A stretch of 64,000 bases of DNA from Caryophanales bacterium (GCA_902363455.1 CABJAC010000003.1:1-64000); one strand, 5' to 3'; shown: positions 16,742-26,178, numbered from the stretch's first letter. Notes: a model not told the origin generated them from the letters alone. Numbers and translations: made by a program.

Positions 16742-16775
16742 GAGTGTACCGCAACGTTGCGGTACACTCTTTTTT
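16742..16775 (+). terminator. Terminator after the small sigma-like gene
   Basis: Perfect palindrome GAGTGTACCGCAA / TTGCGGTACACTC followed by TTTTTT on the plus strand. It also faces the end of the convergent peptidase gene. Confidence 0.9.
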
Positions 16776-16784
16776 AGCTTGGTA

Positions 16785-17909
16785 TCACTTATTCGTGATG
16801 TAATCCACTAACGTCACACATAATTCTGCTGTCTTAACGAGCTCTTCAATCGGCATTCTTTCGTTTGTCGTATGAATGTCTTCGTAACCAACAGCCAAGT
16901 TGACCGTCGGAATACCAAAACCGGCAATCACGTTGGCATCTGATCCCCCACCAGAATGCAACAAGCGTGGTGTCCGACCTAGTTGCGTGATCGCTGCTTT
17001 CGCGACTTCCACTACTTGATCTCCGGCTTCGAATTTAAAGCCTGGGTACATGACCTTGACTTCCACTTCCGCACGTCCACCGAGTTCTGCTGCGACATCT
17101 TCGAAAGCTGCTTTCATTTTCGCCGTTTGTGCTTCCATTTTCGGTGCGACGAGCGAACGGGCTTCTGCAAAAATCTCAACATAATCACAAACGATGTTCG
17201 TTGACGGACCGCCGCCGCTGAAACGTCCGATGTTTGCCGTTGTCTCTTCGTCAATCCGGCCAAGCGGCATTTTAGCGATTGCTTTTGCAGCAATTGTAAT
17301 CGCAGAGACGCCTTTTTCTGGAGCAACACCCGCATGGGCCGTTTTTCCATAGATTTTAGCATTCACTTTCGCTTGCGTTGGAGCTGCAGTGATGATATCA
17401 CCGACTTTTCCATCCGAATCGAGTGCAAATCCATAATCGGCGTCGATTTTAGAACGGTCCAAGACCATTGCCCCGACCAAACCAGATTCTTCACCGACTG
17501 TAATGACGAATTGAATTTTTCCGTGGGGTTGGTTCGTTTCGTTTAAAACGTGGACCAATTCGATTAAAGAAGCAAGTCCCGCTTTATCGTCCGCTCCAAG
17601 AATCGTTGTTCCATCGGTTTTCACATATCCGTCCTCGATGATGGGCTTAATTCCTTGTCCCGGAAAAACAGTATCCATATGGGAAGTGAAATAAATCTTA
17701 TCAACCCCATCTTTTGTTGCTGGCAGTGTGACAATTAAATTATTTCCTTTATGCTCGGTTTTGGACGAAGCATCGTCTTCAAACACGTCACATCCAAGAG
17801 CCGTAAACGTCTCTTTCAAATGGGCACAAATGCGGGCCTCTTCTCTTGATTCCGAATCGATCTGGACCAATTCCAAAAAAGTATCAAGTACACGTTGCTC
17901 ATTGACCAT
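16785..17909 (-). CDS. M20-family tripeptidase T-like peptidase (YqjE type), 374 aa
   Basis: Zinc aminopeptidase of the PepT/YqjE group that releases N-terminal residues from small peptides. Metal ligands are in FTSHMDTVFPG (His/Asp, ~75-82) and GADDKAG (bridging Asp, ~110). The general base pair is in GEESGLVGA, and the last metal ligand is in HTTNERMP near the C-terminus. The dimerisation domain (GKTAHAG) lies between. Length and motif spacing are as in YqjE (~370 aa), shorter than true PepT (~410). Single gene; upstream (17910-18040) is a divergent promoter region. Confidence 0.88.
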   Translation of the reverse strand: MVNEQRVLDTFLELVQIDSESREEARICAHLKETFTALGCDVFEDDASSKTEHKGNNLIVTLPATKDGVDKIYFTSHMDTVFPGQGIKPIIEDGYVKTDGTTILGADDKAGLASLIELVHVLNETNQPHGKIQFVITVGEESGLVGAMVLDRSKIDADYGFALDSDGKVGDIITAAPTQAKVNAKIYGKTAHAGVAPEKGVSAITIAAKAIAKMPLGRIDEETTANIGRFSGGGPSTNIVCDYVEIFAEARSLVAPKMEAQTAKMKAAFEDVAAELGGRAEVEVKVMYPGFKFEAGDQVVEVAKAAITQLGRTPRLLHSGGGSDANVIAGFGIPTVNLAVGYEDIHTTNERMPIEELVKTAELCVTLVDYITNK

Positions 17910-17974
17910 GTGGCATTCCTCCTCGATTTTTCAGTTCATCTAGCGCTTTTTTAGTATACCATTTACAAGCAAAT

Positions 17975-18003
17975 TTGCACTTCAGAAGCGTTGTTTGTAC
18001 AAT
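17975..18003 (+). promoter_or_regulatory. Sigma-A-type promoter for the 35-aa membrane miniprotein
   Basis: TTGCAC, 17-base spacer, TACAAT. The -10 ends 37 bases before the GTG start at 18041. Confidence 0.7.
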
Positions 18004-18040
18004 GGCTGTAATCAAGTGATTTGAAAGGAGCGGCTTAACT

Positions 18041-18148
18041 GTGGCAAAACCATCAAAACAACAACGCATCATCAAATGGACGACAATTACGATTTTAACG
18101 ATTTTCCTGCTCGGAACGTTTGCTTCGACAATGTTTTATTTGTTCTGA
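18041..18148 (+). CDS. Single-pass membrane miniprotein, 35 aa
   Basis: GTG start with AAAGGAG at 18025-18031 and a good promoter upstream. The basic N-terminus (AKPSKQQRIIKW) is followed by one hydrophobic segment (TTITILTIFLLGTFASTMFYLF) up to the stop. The layout (basic start, one helix, no tail) is like DUF4044-type miniproteins; this is a resemblance only. Its 3' end overlaps the end of the convergent exporter gene by 13 bases. Confidence 0.6.
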   Translation: MAKPSKQQRIIKWTTITILTIFLLGTFASTMFYLF

Positions 18149-19089
18149 TCGACAAACCGTTGTTTTAACCGTAAATACTGTTCCGCTTCTTGCAACATAT
18201 GCAGTAGGGCGGAACGAACTTCAAATTCATCCCGTGTCTTCGGCAACGGGGATTCACGGAACGCTGCAAGCAACTGTTCGAGTTCCGTCAAAAATAACGT
18301 CGCGTCGGCATCGGGTCGGACATTGTCGCCAATCGTCCGAAACAGGCCGGCGACTTTTTTACTTTCTTCTACGACAAGGACGAGATCATCCACATGTCGA
18401 ACAATTCCGGTCAACAGTTCAAACTGTTGTTCCCGCATGCGGAAATACAAATAATCTTCGTCGTCATTTCGCCGGCCGATTGCATTACCCGTCCGTTTCA
18501 GCGACGCATCCTTCCCTTCTTTTAAAAGCCGTTCCGTCTCATGTAAGGTCAAGGAATGATGATTGACTCGTCCGGTCTCGATGGCAGCAGCGACTTCAAA
18601 GAACAAGGCGGCAATCCGTTGATCGATTTGCTTCCTGCGCTCGGCAATCGTCCGGTCCAGACTCGGCATGTACATATTGACGAGCAATCCGACCCCGACA
18701 CCGATCAAAAGCAGGTAAACTTCATTTAGGAAGATCGTCAGATTTAATTGCCGTGCGACGTACAGGTGGGTCAAAATGACGACACTTGTGATAAAACCGT
18801 CCTGCAGACGGAGGCGTTGCGTGAGCGGAAGAAATACAATGAAATAAAGCCCGATTGCAATCGGCCGATAGCCGATGACTTCAAATAAGATGAAACCGAG
18901 TCCGATTGCAAGCAAAGACGCCATGATGCGTTCATAGGACGCCCGAAATGATTTTTTTCTCGTCGCCTGAATACTGAGAATGGCGATGATGGCAGCAAAC
19001 ACATAATAATCCAGTTGCATGTTCTCGGCGATCCACATGGCGAGAGCCGCTGCAACCGCGGTCTTTAAGGTACGATAACCAATAAACAT
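18136..19089 (-). CDS. FUSC/aromatic acid exporter family membrane protein, 317 aa
   Basis: Resembles the DUF939/ArAE family of Bacilli: about five or six N-terminal helices (MFIGYRTLKTAVAAALAMWIAE, VFAAIIAILSIQATR, LLAIGLGFILFEVIGY, LLLIGVGVGLLVNMYMP) and a soluble helical C-terminal domain from ~150 onward, rich in Glu/Arg. Such proteins are thought to export aromatic acids or related compounds; the substrate here is unknown. ATG 19089 has GGGAGAGG upstream; the longer in-frame start at 19128 has no site. Divergent from the glucosaminidase gene. Confidence 0.8.
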   Translation of the reverse strand: MFIGYRTLKTAVAAALAMWIAENMQLDYYVFAAIIAILSIQATRKKSFRASYERIMASLLAIGLGFILFEVIGYRPIAIGLYFIVFLPLTQRLRLQDGFITSVVILTHLYVARQLNLTIFLNEVYLLLIGVGVGLLVNMYMPSLDRTIAERRKQIDQRIAALFFEVAAAIETGRVNHHSLTLHETERLLKEGKDASLKRTGNAIGRRNDDEDYLYFRMREQQFELLTGIVRHVDDLVLVVEESKKVAGLFRTIGDNVRPDADATLFLTELEQLLAAFRESPLPKTRDEFEVRSALLHMLQEAEQYLRLKQRFVDQNK

Positions 19090-19167
19090 GGATTCCTCTC
19101 CCTTCTTTGTTAGGTTAACGATTTTCACACCGCATTGTCGATTGATTTTTTCAAAGGACGTGATTTT

Positions 19168-20253
19168 TTGACCAACCGTACCATCCGCCCGACCCGTCCT
19201 GTCCGCCGAACAGGTTCTTGGAAAGGGCTTGTCTTTTTTTTCTTGCTCGGCAGCCTGTTGTTTTTTTTATTACGTGAATCTCCTAAAACCGTGCTCCCCC
19301 CCGCCTCTCCATTTGTCGCTGAACTTTACGAAAACGGGAAGGTCACTGAAGAACAAGAATTTGATTCCTTCGACGCAGCTAAATCGTTTGTCGGTGACGG
19401 CCGGGGTGCTGTCAAACGAACGGACGACAACCGGTATATTTATTTAACCGGAAGTGGTATCGGCATCGTTCGTGCGAATGACACGTTAAATATTTACGCA
19501 GACCGAGCCTTGAAAAAGCGTCAGACGTATGTCGCACCCGGTAGCCGGCTCACTGTCCTGTCCTATGCGGATCAAGTCAGCCGGGTGGAAATCGCCGGTC
19601 TGACAGGTTATGTCGCAACCAACCGTTTGACACTCTACCCGGTCGAACAATCCAGCAACCGATCGTACTATGAAAAAAAGGGCGACCGCTTGTTGCATTA
19701 TATCGTCGCTGACAGAGGTCTTGGTGGATTGATTACTGCGGGTGAGGCACCTGAAACGCTCGGACAGCGCACGACGCAGTATATTGAGTCGAAGACCCTA
19801 ACACAAGATTTACGGAAGCCGACCACACTGTCGGCAAAACAGTTGGATGCTTTTATCCGAAAAAATGCTCCGGACAGCCCGTTAATCGGTACTGGCAAGA
19901 CGTTTAAACAGGTGGAACGCGACCACAACATCAATGCCGCCTATCTGCTCGCGCACGCCATCCACGAATCCAATTACGGACGGTCGGAGATCGCGCGGGA
20001 TAAGTTCAACTTGTTTGGAGTGAATGCGACCGATATCGCACCAGGTCAAAATGCGACGTCCTACACATCGTTTGAAGACTCGATCCGGAAAACCGGCAAG
20101 TTCATCGCACGGGATTACTTGAAAAAAAACGGAAAGTATTACCGCGGACCATTTCTCGGAAACAAAGCCCGCGGGATGAATGTCTTTTATGCCTCGGACC
20201 CGTACTGGAGCGAAAAAATCGCCGGTATCCTATTGAAAATGAACGCCGTCTAA
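19168..20253 (+). CDS. Membrane-anchored N-acetylglucosaminidase with SH3-like domain, 361 aa
   Basis: Cell-wall hydrolase. The N-terminus is basic, then one membrane helix (~21-39, LVFFFLLGSLLFFLL) anchors it outside. A bacterial SH3-like part lies around 120-170 (RLTVLSYADQVSRVEIAGLTGYV). The GH73-type glucosaminidase domain covers ~230-355: NAAYLLAHAIHESNYGRSEIA includes the catalytic Glu (HES), then FNLFGVNA and TSYTSFEDSIR. TTG 19168 follows AAAGGA by nine bases; upstream in-frame TTG 19135 is less likely. Cuts GlcNAc linkages in peptidoglycan. Divergent from the FUSC-type exporter gene. Confidence 0.88.
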   Translation: MTNRTIRPTRPVRRTGSWKGLVFFFLLGSLLFFLLRESPKTVLPPASPFVAELYENGKVTEEQEFDSFDAAKSFVGDGRGAVKRTDDNRYIYLTGSGIGIVRANDTLNIYADRALKKRQTYVAPGSRLTVLSYADQVSRVEIAGLTGYVATNRLTLYPVEQSSNRSYYEKKGDRLLHYIVADRGLGGLITAGEAPETLGQRTTQYIESKTLTQDLRKPTTLSAKQLDAFIRKNAPDSPLIGTGKTFKQVERDHNINAAYLLAHAIHESNYGRSEIARDKFNLFGVNATDIAPGQNATSYTSFEDSIRKTGKFIARDYLKKNGKYYRGPFLGNKARGMNVFYASDPYWSEKIAGILLKMNAV

Positions 20254-20308
20254 ATCGACTTATGGTACACTAGTGGGCGAGACATCAATCATTTAGGAGT
20301 GAATGAAC

Positions 20309-21244
20309 ATGGAAAAAGTATTAGTATTTGGTCATAAAAATCCGGACACGGATACGATTGCCTCAGCAATTGCTTATGCAGAATTAAAAAAGGAACTCGG
20401 CATCCATGCAGAAGCCGTTCGTCTAGGCGAAATCAACGGTGAAACACAATTCGCACTCGATTACTTCAAAGTTGCCCGTCCGCGTCTTGTGACAGAAGTG
20501 TCAAAAGAAGCGCAACAGGTCATTCTCGTGGATCATAACGAACGTCAGCAAAGCGCTGATGATATCGACGCCGTCAAAGTGATGGAAGTCATCGATCATC
20601 ACCGGATTGCCAACTTCGAGACAACTGATCCTATCTATTACCGTGCAGAACCTGTTGGTTGTACGACAACAATCTTAAACAAAATGTACAAGGAACACGG
20701 TGTCGCCATTAAACCAGAAATCGCCGGTTTGATGTTGTCGGCGATCGTTTCTGACTCGTTATTGTTCAAATCTCCGACATGCACGGAGCAAGACGTCCTC
20801 GCAGCACGCGAACTTGCAATGATTGCCGGCGTCGATGCCAACGTCTATGGTCTTGATATGTTAAAAGCAGGTGCTGACTTATCGAAGAAAACCATCGACG
20901 AGCTAATCGCACTTGATGCTAAAGAGTTTTCAATGGGATCATTTAAGGTCGAGATCGCTCAAGCGAATACGGTTGATACGGCGGAAGTCTTGCTCCGTCA
21001 AGCAGAGCTCGAAACACGCATCGACTCATTGATTGCTGAAAAAGATTTAGATTTATACATGTTGCTCGTCACGGATATTTTAACGAACAATTCGGTTGCT
21101 CTCGTCCTCGGACCTGAAGCTTCCCTTGTTGAACGTGCTTTCGGACTTGAGGCGACGAACCACCTCCTCTACCTAGAAGGAGTCGTCTCCCGGAAAAAAC
21201 AAGTCGTTCCGGTCTTAACGAACACAGCTGCTGCTGTCGAATAA
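20309..21244 (+). CDS. ppaC: Manganese-dependent inorganic pyrophosphatase
   Basis: Family II (DHH) pyrophosphatase. The N-terminal metal motif is GHKNPDTDT (His9, Asp13, Asp15); VDHNE (~75) and DHH (~97) complete the Mn site. The C-terminal substrate domain contains [10 protein letters not shown] (Arg/Lys binding PPi). 311 aa is the usual length. ATG 20309 has TAGGAG eight bases upstream; the ATG six bases earlier lies too close. Cytosolic; pulls biosynthetic reactions by removing PPi. Confidence 0.96.
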   Translation: MEKVLVFGHKNPDTDTIASAIAYAELKKELGIHAEAVRLGEINGETQFALDYFKVARPRLVTEVSKEAQQVILVDHNERQQSADDIDAVKVMEVIDHHRIANFETTDPIYYRAEPVGCTTTILNKMYKEHGVAIKPEIAGLMLSAIVSDSLLFKSPTCTEQDVLAARELAMIAGVDANVYGLDMLKAGADLSKKTIDELIALDAKEFSMGSFKVEIAQANTVDTAEVLLRQAELETRIDSLIAEKDLDLYMLLVTDILTNNSVALVLGPEASLVERAFGLEATNHLLYLEGVVSRKKQVVPVLTNTAAAVE

Positions 21245-21252
21245 GTTCTGTT

Positions 21253-21281
21253 AAAAAGAAGGAGTTTACTCCTTCTTTTTT
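21253..21281 (+). terminator. Terminator after ppaC
   Basis: AAGAAGGAG TTTA CTCCTTCTT followed by T5. Confidence 0.9.
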
Positions 21282-21333
21282 GAATACTTATATTGAATGG
21301 CTATTCATTCATTTATTAAGGGGGAATATCGAG

Positions 21334-22098
21334 ATGACAAAAACAGTACTGATAACAGGCGGAACCAGTGGGATGGGAAAAGCCATGGCACTTGCCTTAA
21401 AGGAAGCCGGATGGAACGTCGTCGTCACCGGTCGTGATGCAGAACGCTTACAACAAACCAATCATGAACTTCAGAGCATCAACGGACAACATCTCGTCAT
21501 CCAAATGGATGTCCGCGATCCGGAAGCGTGTTTGGCTGCCGTCAACCAAACACGTCAGCAATTTGGGCAACTAGAAGCTTTAATCAACAATGCGGCGGGT
21601 AATTTCCTCTGTCCGACCGATGAGCTGTCACCTAACGGATGGCGTACCGTCATCGACATCGTCTTGAACGGAACGTTCAACTGTTCGCACGCTCTCGTCA
21701 AAGGATGGCAGGAAGATCACGTGACGGGTGGACAAATCCTCAATATCGTCGCCTCCTATGCTTGGCAGGCAGGTGCCGGTGTCGCACCGAGTGCCGCCGC
21801 AAAAGCCGGTGTGCTGAACTTGACGCGAACACTTGCTGTCGAATGGGGGTACAAGTACCAGGCCCGTATCAATGCCATCAGTCCGGGACCAATCGAACGA
21901 ACCGGGGGTGCTGATAAACTGGCAATGTCTCCGGAACATGCAGAACGGATTCGGCGGAACGTCCCGCTCGGACGATTCGGAACACCGGAAGAAATCGCCG
22001 GCCTTGCGACATGGATGCTGTCCGATCAAGCTAGTTACTTAAATGGAGAATGTATCGCACTGGATGGTGGTCATTGGTTAAACAAACAACCATTCTGA
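21334..22098 (+). CDS. fadH: 2,4-dienoyl-CoA reductase-like SDR (YkuF/FadH type), 254 aa
   Basis: SDR with cofactor motif VLITGGTSGMGKAMA, then NNAAGNFLCPTDELSPNGW. The latter (NNAAGNF plus the LNGTFNCS helix) is distinctive for the peroxisomal-type 2,4-dienoyl-CoA reductase group, B. subtilis YkuF/FadH. The classic Tyr-x-x-x-Lys is replaced: the region reads SYAWQAGAGVAPSAAAKAG, as in that group, where Tyr is missing and Lys stays. Family end: SYLNGECIALDGGHWL. It would reduce the 2,4 double bonds of unsaturated acyl-CoA for beta-oxidation. ATG 21334 follows AGGGGG; the upstream ATG 21280 lies in the ppaC terminator. Confidence 0.85.
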   Translation: MTKTVLITGGTSGMGKAMALALKEAGWNVVVTGRDAERLQQTNHELQSINGQHLVIQMDVRDPEACLAAVNQTRQQFGQLEALINNAAGNFLCPTDELSPNGWRTVIDIVLNGTFNCSHALVKGWQEDHVTGGQILNIVASYAWQAGAGVAPSAAAKAGVLNLTRTLAVEWGYKYQARINAISPGPIERTGGADKLAMSPEHAERIRRNVPLGRFGTPEEIAGLATWMLSDQASYLNGECIALDGGHWLNKQPF

Positions 22099-22111
22099 TA
22101 CTTTACTGCGT

Positions 22112-22138
22112 CTCTCGTCTTTCAGGCGGGAGTTTTTT
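22112..22138 (+). terminator. Terminator after fadH
   Basis: CTCTCG / CGGGAG stem (with one G-T pair) around a nine-base loop, then T6. Confidence 0.75.
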
Positions 22139-22239
22139 GAATGGATTCCTCAGCTTCTTTTCGAATTAGCTATGTTTATCAATCATTTTTTCAGGAAAAT
22201 AGTAATACAGGGAGTTGAATGAGGAAGGAGGAAACTTAA

Positions 22240-22953
22240 ATGGGAATCGCTTTTATGTGGGGCGCAATCGCCGGTGGGGCGGTCGTGATCGGCGCGTTAA
22301 TTGGCCTGTTTCTCCCACTTAAACAACGATTGATTGGATATGTCATGTCATTTGGAACGGGAATTTTGATTGGCGCGGCCACTTTTGAATTACTGGACGA
22401 AGCTCTGAACAAATCGACGACGATGGTTGTCGGTCTTTCGTTCATCGTCGGTTCGTTGGTTTTCACCGCTTTTGATATGTTCGTTTCTTCCCGTGGTGCA
22501 AGTAAACGAAAACGGTCGTCCGGCGGTAACGAAGGCACAGGAACCGCCATCTTCTTCGGAACAATTCTGGACGCAATTCCAGAATCCATCATGATCGGGG
22601 CAAGTTTATTATCAGGAAATGTCAGTGCTGCCCTTGTTGCGGCCATTTTCGTCAGTAATATCCCGGAAGGACTTTCGAGTACGACCGGCTTACAAAAAGA
22701 CGGCTTTTCGAAGAAAAAGATTCTCGTCATGTGGGGGATCGTCTGGTTGATTTCGGCTCTCGCGTCTCTTGCCGGATACTCGATTCTCTCCGAGTTGCCC
22801 GATATGCAATTTGCGATGATCGGTGCCTTTGCGAGTGGCGGCATCATTGCGATGCTCGCTTCGACGATGATGCCGGAAGCCCATGAGGAAGGCGGTGCCA
22901 TCGTCGGCCTGTTTGCTTCACTTGGTCTGATCACAGCTGTCATCTTAAGTTAA
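22240..22953 (+). CDS. ZIP-family divalent metal transporter, 237 aa
   Basis: Eight-helix ZIP protein. Metal-site helices: IP-ES motif LDAIPESIMIGASL (~107-120), NIPEGLSSTTGL (~139-150), and a C-terminal MMPEAHEEGG (~210). A cytosolic basic loop (SRGASKRKRSSGGNEG) lies between helices three and four. Likely import of Zn, Mn or Fe, or export in some ZupT-like members; direction not determined. Strong ribosome site GGAAGGAGG. Single gene, flanked by terminators. Confidence 0.88.
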   Translation: MGIAFMWGAIAGGAVVIGALIGLFLPLKQRLIGYVMSFGTGILIGAATFELLDEALNKSTTMVVGLSFIVGSLVFTAFDMFVSSRGASKRKRSSGGNEGTGTAIFFGTILDAIPESIMIGASLLSGNVSAALVAAIFVSNIPEGLSSTTGLQKDGFSKKKILVMWGIVWLISALASLAGYSILSELPDMQFAMIGAFASGGIIAMLASTMMPEAHEEGGAIVGLFASLGLITAVILS

Positions 22954-22995
22954 CGAAACAGGGATCCGTTCCACTTGGAGCGGATCCTTTCGTTA
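22954..22995. terminator. Bidirectional terminator between ZIP and HD genes
   Basis: CGAAA..GGATCCGTTCC ... GGAGCGGATCC.TTTCG inverted repeat between two convergent genes. The T run is short. Confidence 0.6.
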
Positions 22996-23601
22996 CGATG
23001 AACGGTCTTCCCATTCCTGTTTGAACCGTTCGACAAACTCCATCATATACCGGTGGCGGTCTTCGGCAATGACTTTTGCTGTCTTCGTGTTCATCAAATC
23101 TTTTAACCGGAACAATTTTTCATCGAAATGGTGCAAGGCACTCGTCGTTCCTGTCCGGTCACCCGGCTCGCGGGGAACGAGCCCTGGCACGTACATCGGC
23201 TCCTTGAATTGACCGGCAAATTGAAACGTTCGGGCGATGCCGATCGCACCAATCGCATCCAACCGATCCGCATCCTGAACGATTTTTCCTTCAAGCGTCT
23301 TCATCGGCGGACGATTGCCCCCCTTAAACGACAAGCTGTTGATGATCTCAAGGATATGAAGACGATCCGACTCGGATACACGTGATAGAAGATGCCGATC
23401 GACGCGTTCACTCGTTCCGCCAAGTTTACTGTCAGCTACATCATGCAGTAGCGCTGCAAGTTCGATGATACGAAGATCGCCTCCCTCAGCTGCCGCAATC
23501 CGTAATGCCATCCTCCGGACACGTTCGATATGGGCATAATCATGTCCGGAAAAATCAGTCGCATGGAATGCTTGGACAAACTGTTCTGTTTCTTCGATCA
23601 A
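22993..23601 (-). CDS. HD-domain phosphohydrolase (YedJ-like), 202 aa
   Basis: Small metal-dependent HD protein. Motif elements in order: HDYAHIERVRRM (first His/Asp), ALLHDVADSKLG (HD pair), then IVQDADRLDAIGAIGIARTF (later Asp). Closest recognised type is the YedJ/YpgQ family of HD hydrolases; YpgQ-type members cleave nucleotide triphosphates. The substrate here is not known. Acts in the cytosol. It is the only gene of its transcript, since terminators lie on both sides. Confidence 0.85.
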   Translation of the reverse strand: MIEETEQFVQAFHATDFSGHDYAHIERVRRMALRIAAAEGGDLRIIELAALLHDVADSKLGGTSERVDRHLLSRVSESDRLHILEIINSLSFKGGNRPPMKTLEGKIVQDADRLDAIGAIGIARTFQFAGQFKEPMYVPGLVPREPGDRTGTTSALHHFDEKLFRLKDLMNTKTAKVIAEDRHRYMMEFVERFKQEWEDRSS

Positions 23602-23618
23602 TATGATACCTCCCTTTT

Positions 23619-23655
23619 AAAAAGCGCGGACTCATCTAATCGAGTCCGCGCTTTT
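23619..23655. terminator. Terminator after artR
   Basis: AAAAAGCGCGGACTC / GAGTCCGCGCTTTTT perfect inverted repeat (13-15 bp stem); works on the minus strand for the ABC transporter genes. Confidence 0.9.
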
Positions 23656-23657
23656 TG

Positions 23658-24389
23658 TCATAATACTTTTTCCAGGAATTTTTTTGCCCGATCCGTTTTC
23701 GGATGATCAAACAATTCGACCGGACTGCCTTCTTCCATCAAAATCCCTTCATCGAGGAACAACACACGATCGGCGACTTCTTTAGCGAAGCCCATTTCGT
23801 GCGTGACGATGACCATCGTCATCCCACTCTCTGCCAGTTGCTTCATGACGTCCAGCACTTCATTGACCATTTCCGGATCAAGGGCCGACGTCGGTTCATC
23901 AAACAGCATGACGTTTGGTTCCATCGCGAGGGCACGGGCAATCGCAACCCGTTGTTTTTGACCACCGGACAGCTGATTCGGGAAGTTGTCCCGCTTCTCT
24001 GCCAATCCGACACGCTCGAGTAACACTTCCGCCCGTTTGACAGCGTCTTCCTTCGATAACCCAAGCACGTTGATTGGCGCATAAATCAAGTTATCGAGGA
24101 CTGATTTATGAGGGAAGAGATTAAATTGTTGGAAGACCATTCCGATATTTTGACGGGCTTTGGCGATGTTCGCTTTCGGTTTCGTCAATTCAAAACCATC
24201 AACATTAATCGTCCCGCCGGTCGGTTGCTCCAATAGATTGATGCAACGCAAAAACGTTGACTTCCCGGATCCCGACGGTCCGATGACGGCGACGACTTCG
24301 CCCCGTCCGACAGTCGTCGTGATGCCTTTTAAGACTTCTAATTTTCCGAACTGCTTATACAGATCAGTCACTTGAATCATAGGTTCCAT
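23658..24389 (-). CDS. artR: Polar amino acid (arginine-type) ABC transporter ATPase
   Basis: ATP-binding subunit. Walker [11 protein letters not shown]-loop [10 protein letters not shown], signature [16 protein letters not shown], Walker [13 protein letters not shown] and H-loop VTHEMGF are all intact. About 243 aa, typical of GlnQ/ArtP-type ATPases. GTG 24401 would be the longest start; ATG 24389 is chosen, with ATG 24380 a further option. It overlaps or abuts the permease stop. Order solute-binding protein, permease, ATPase next to brxB equals B. subtilis yqiW-yqiXYZ (artPQR), so arginine is the likely substrate (synteny inference). Confidence 0.9.
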   Translation of the reverse strand: MEPMIQVTDLYKQFGKLEVLKGITTTVGRGEVVAVIGPSGSGKSTFLRCINLLEQPTGGTINVDGFELTKPKANIAKARQNIGMVFQQFNLFPHKSVLDNLIYAPINVLGLSKEDAVKRAEVLLERVGLAEKRDNFPNQLSGGQKQRVAIARALAMEPNVMLFDEPTSALDPEMVNEVLDVMKQLAESGMTMVIVTHEMGFAKEVADRVLFLDEGILMEEGSPVELFDHPKTDRAKKFLEKVL

Positions 24390-24393
24390 CTGA

Positions 24394-25050
24394 TTACCCA
24401 CTCTTTCTCATAGCTTTTTCGACTTGTTGACCAATCAAGGACAATCCCATCACAAGCACGAAGTAGACGAATCCGGCAAACAACAACGGTTCGAAGTATA
24501 ATGCCTTTTCTCCGCCGACGACCTGCGCCCGGCGCATGACATCGAGCACGCTGACCGTCGAAACGAGCGCCGACTCTTTCGTCAACGTGATCATTTCGTT
24601 CATGAGTGCCGGCAGGATATTTTTAAAGGCTTGCGGCAAGATGATTGAACGCAATTGTTTCATGTACGGAATTCCGAGTGCATCGGCCGCTTCCCATTGT
24701 CCGCGGTCGACGGCTTGAATTCCGGCCCGGATGATCTCCGAGATGTACGCACCCGAATTTAAGGAAAAGGCGATGACGGCCGACTGATAACCGGTCGTGA
24801 CGTACCCCGTCAATTGCGGTAAACCAAAGTGAATGATCGCCAGCTGTAAAATGAGCGGTGTTCCGCGGAACACCGCCGTATAGGCATGACCGATGAACCG
24901 AACGAATCCGTTTTTCGTGATTTTCAGGGCGGCGACCACGATTCCGATCAGCATCCCGGCAATTGCCGCGACGACCACAACTTGGAACAGGACCGGAATC
25001 CCTTGCAGGATGTATGGGATTGAATCTTGAATCTTTGTAAAGTCTATCAT
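24394..25050 (-). CDS. artQ: Polar amino acid ABC transporter permease
   Basis: HisM/ArtQ-like permease of 218 aa with about five helices; the EAA-type coupling loop is [33 protein letters not shown]. Typical family marks are [10 protein letters not shown] and [23 protein letters not shown] 25050 follows TTAGGAGA; a longer in-frame start at 25095 lies in the spacer after artP and has no homologous sequence. Works with artP and artR to import an amino acid, probably arginine. Confidence 0.92.
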   Translation of the reverse strand: MIDFTKIQDSIPYILQGIPVLFQVVVVAAIAGMLIGIVVAALKITKNGFVRFIGHAYTAVFRGTPLILQLAIIHFGLPQLTGYVTTGYQSAVIAFSLNSGAYISEIIRAGIQAVDRGQWEAADALGIPYMKQLRSIILPQAFKNILPALMNEMITLTKESALVSTVSVLDVMRRAQVVGGEKALYFEPLLFAGFVYFVLVMGLSLIGQQVEKAMRKSG

Positions 25051-25110
25051 AACCAATCTCCTAACGTCGCACAAAAGGGATGAGGTTACCCCCACCCCTA
25101 TGCACTACTC

Positions 25111-25884
25111 TTATTTTGCTTCTTTTTGGAACCATTCTTCTGCAAGTTTGTCGATGTCACCATTGTCGATCATCTTTTTCAACTCAGCGTTGAACTCGTC
25201 ACGCATCTTGTCTCCTTTTTTGAAGGCGACAGCAGAACCGGTTGGTCCATCTTCCTTGATTTCATATGTCTTCAACGACTCGTCTTGATCCATATATTTG
25301 ACGGCGACGGCATCTTCAATGATCAGCGCGTCGATCCGGCCTGTGTTCAATTCTTGAATGATTTCCGGAATCTTGTTTAACGAGACCGCTTCACTGTCTT
25401 TGTAACGGTCTTTTGCCAACGCTTCTTGAATCGATCCGAGCTGGACACCTACTTTTTTGCCCTTTAACTCATCATCCGCCGTGATTGCTTTATCCTTTGT
25501 CATGACGAGGTTTTTTGATTCAAAATAAATGTCCGTGAAATCAGCGTTCTTTTTCCGTTCGTCCGTCGGTGTCATGCCCGCCATGACGAAGTCGACACGT
25601 CCCGAGCTGAGCGCTCCGAGCAGACTGCCAAATTCCATGTCCTCGATTTTGAGATCGTAGCCGAGATTTTTTGTGACTTCTTTTGCGATCGCGACATCAA
25701 ATCCAACGATTTCGTCACCTTTCGCCGTGTCGATGTATTCAAACGGGAAGTAATCCGCTGACGTTCCCATCGTCAATACTTTATCGCTTGTGTTCGTCTC
25801 GCCTGTCGATTCTTCCGATGCACCACATGCTGCCATCGTGACTGCGAGAATGCCTGCCATTGCCGTTGCTACTAATTTTTTCAT
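25111..25884 (-). CDS. artP: Amino acid ABC transporter substrate-binding lipoprotein
   Basis: Periplasmic-binding-type protein fixed to the membrane: signal MKKLVATAMAGILAVTMAAC with lipidated Cys20. The SBP family 3 body (~40-255) has FEYIDTAKGDEIVGFDVAIAKEV, GLRVDF-type SSGRVDFVMAGMTPTDERK and KGKKVGVQLGSI. ATG 25884 has GGAAGGGG upstream; the 43 extra in-frame residues further up are leader DNA. Similar to YqiX/ArtP of B. subtilis, an arginine-binding protein. A candidate ArgR box lies ~115 bases upstream. Confidence 0.9.
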   Translation of the reverse strand: MKKLVATAMAGILAVTMAACGASEESTGETNTSDKVLTMGTSADYFPFEYIDTAKGDEIVGFDVAIAKEVTKNLGYDLKIEDMEFGSLLGALSSGRVDFVMAGMTPTDERKKNADFTDIYFESKNLVMTKDKAITADDELKGKKVGVQLGSIQEALAKDRYKDSEAVSLNKIPEIIQELNTGRIDALIIEDAVAVKYMDQDESLKTYEIKEDGPTGSAVAFKKGDKMRDEFNAELKKMIDNGDIDKLAEEWFQKEAK

Positions 25885-25997
25885 GAATAAATTCCCCTTC
25901 CAACGCTCAATTGTCAGAACTTTAACAATAGTATGACTTATGTTTTTTTCTAATTCAATACTAAAAAGCCTGACCTGATTTATTGTTTTTAGAATAT

Positions 25998-26013
25998 ACG
26001 AATATTTATTCAT
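25998..26013 (-). promoter_or_regulatory. Candidate ArgR/AhrC box upstream of artPQR
   Basis: Minus strand ATGAATAAATATTCGT matches the half-sites of the arginine-repressor consensus (TGAAT, four A/T bases, ATTCA) with one mismatch. It lies upstream of artP in a very AT-rich 309-bp gap (25885-26193). argR is encoded in this window. Regulation by arginine is inferred. Confidence 0.45.
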
Positions 26014-26147
26014 TGTAAAGCATAAAAATATTGAAATAATGCATAAAATTCTTTTTTATTCATCATTTTTGATTAACCACTTTTTTTGTTAACGCTTACA
26101 TTTATTTGTAGACAGCCCTTTTTGGTCTGATTAAAATCTATCCGAGC

Positions 26148-26178
26148 AAAAAAAAGAGACCGACAGTCGAGTCGGTCC
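26148..26178 (-). terminator. Terminator after brxB
   Basis: GGGACCGAC ... GTCGGTCTC followed by T8 on the minus strand. Confidence 0.9.

Noticed and set aside
22236..22943. Long open frame (235 aa) on the minus strand opposite the ZIP transporter
   Set aside because: It mirrors the ZIP gene codons, has no ribosome site or family motifs, and the plus frame has clear ZIP motifs.
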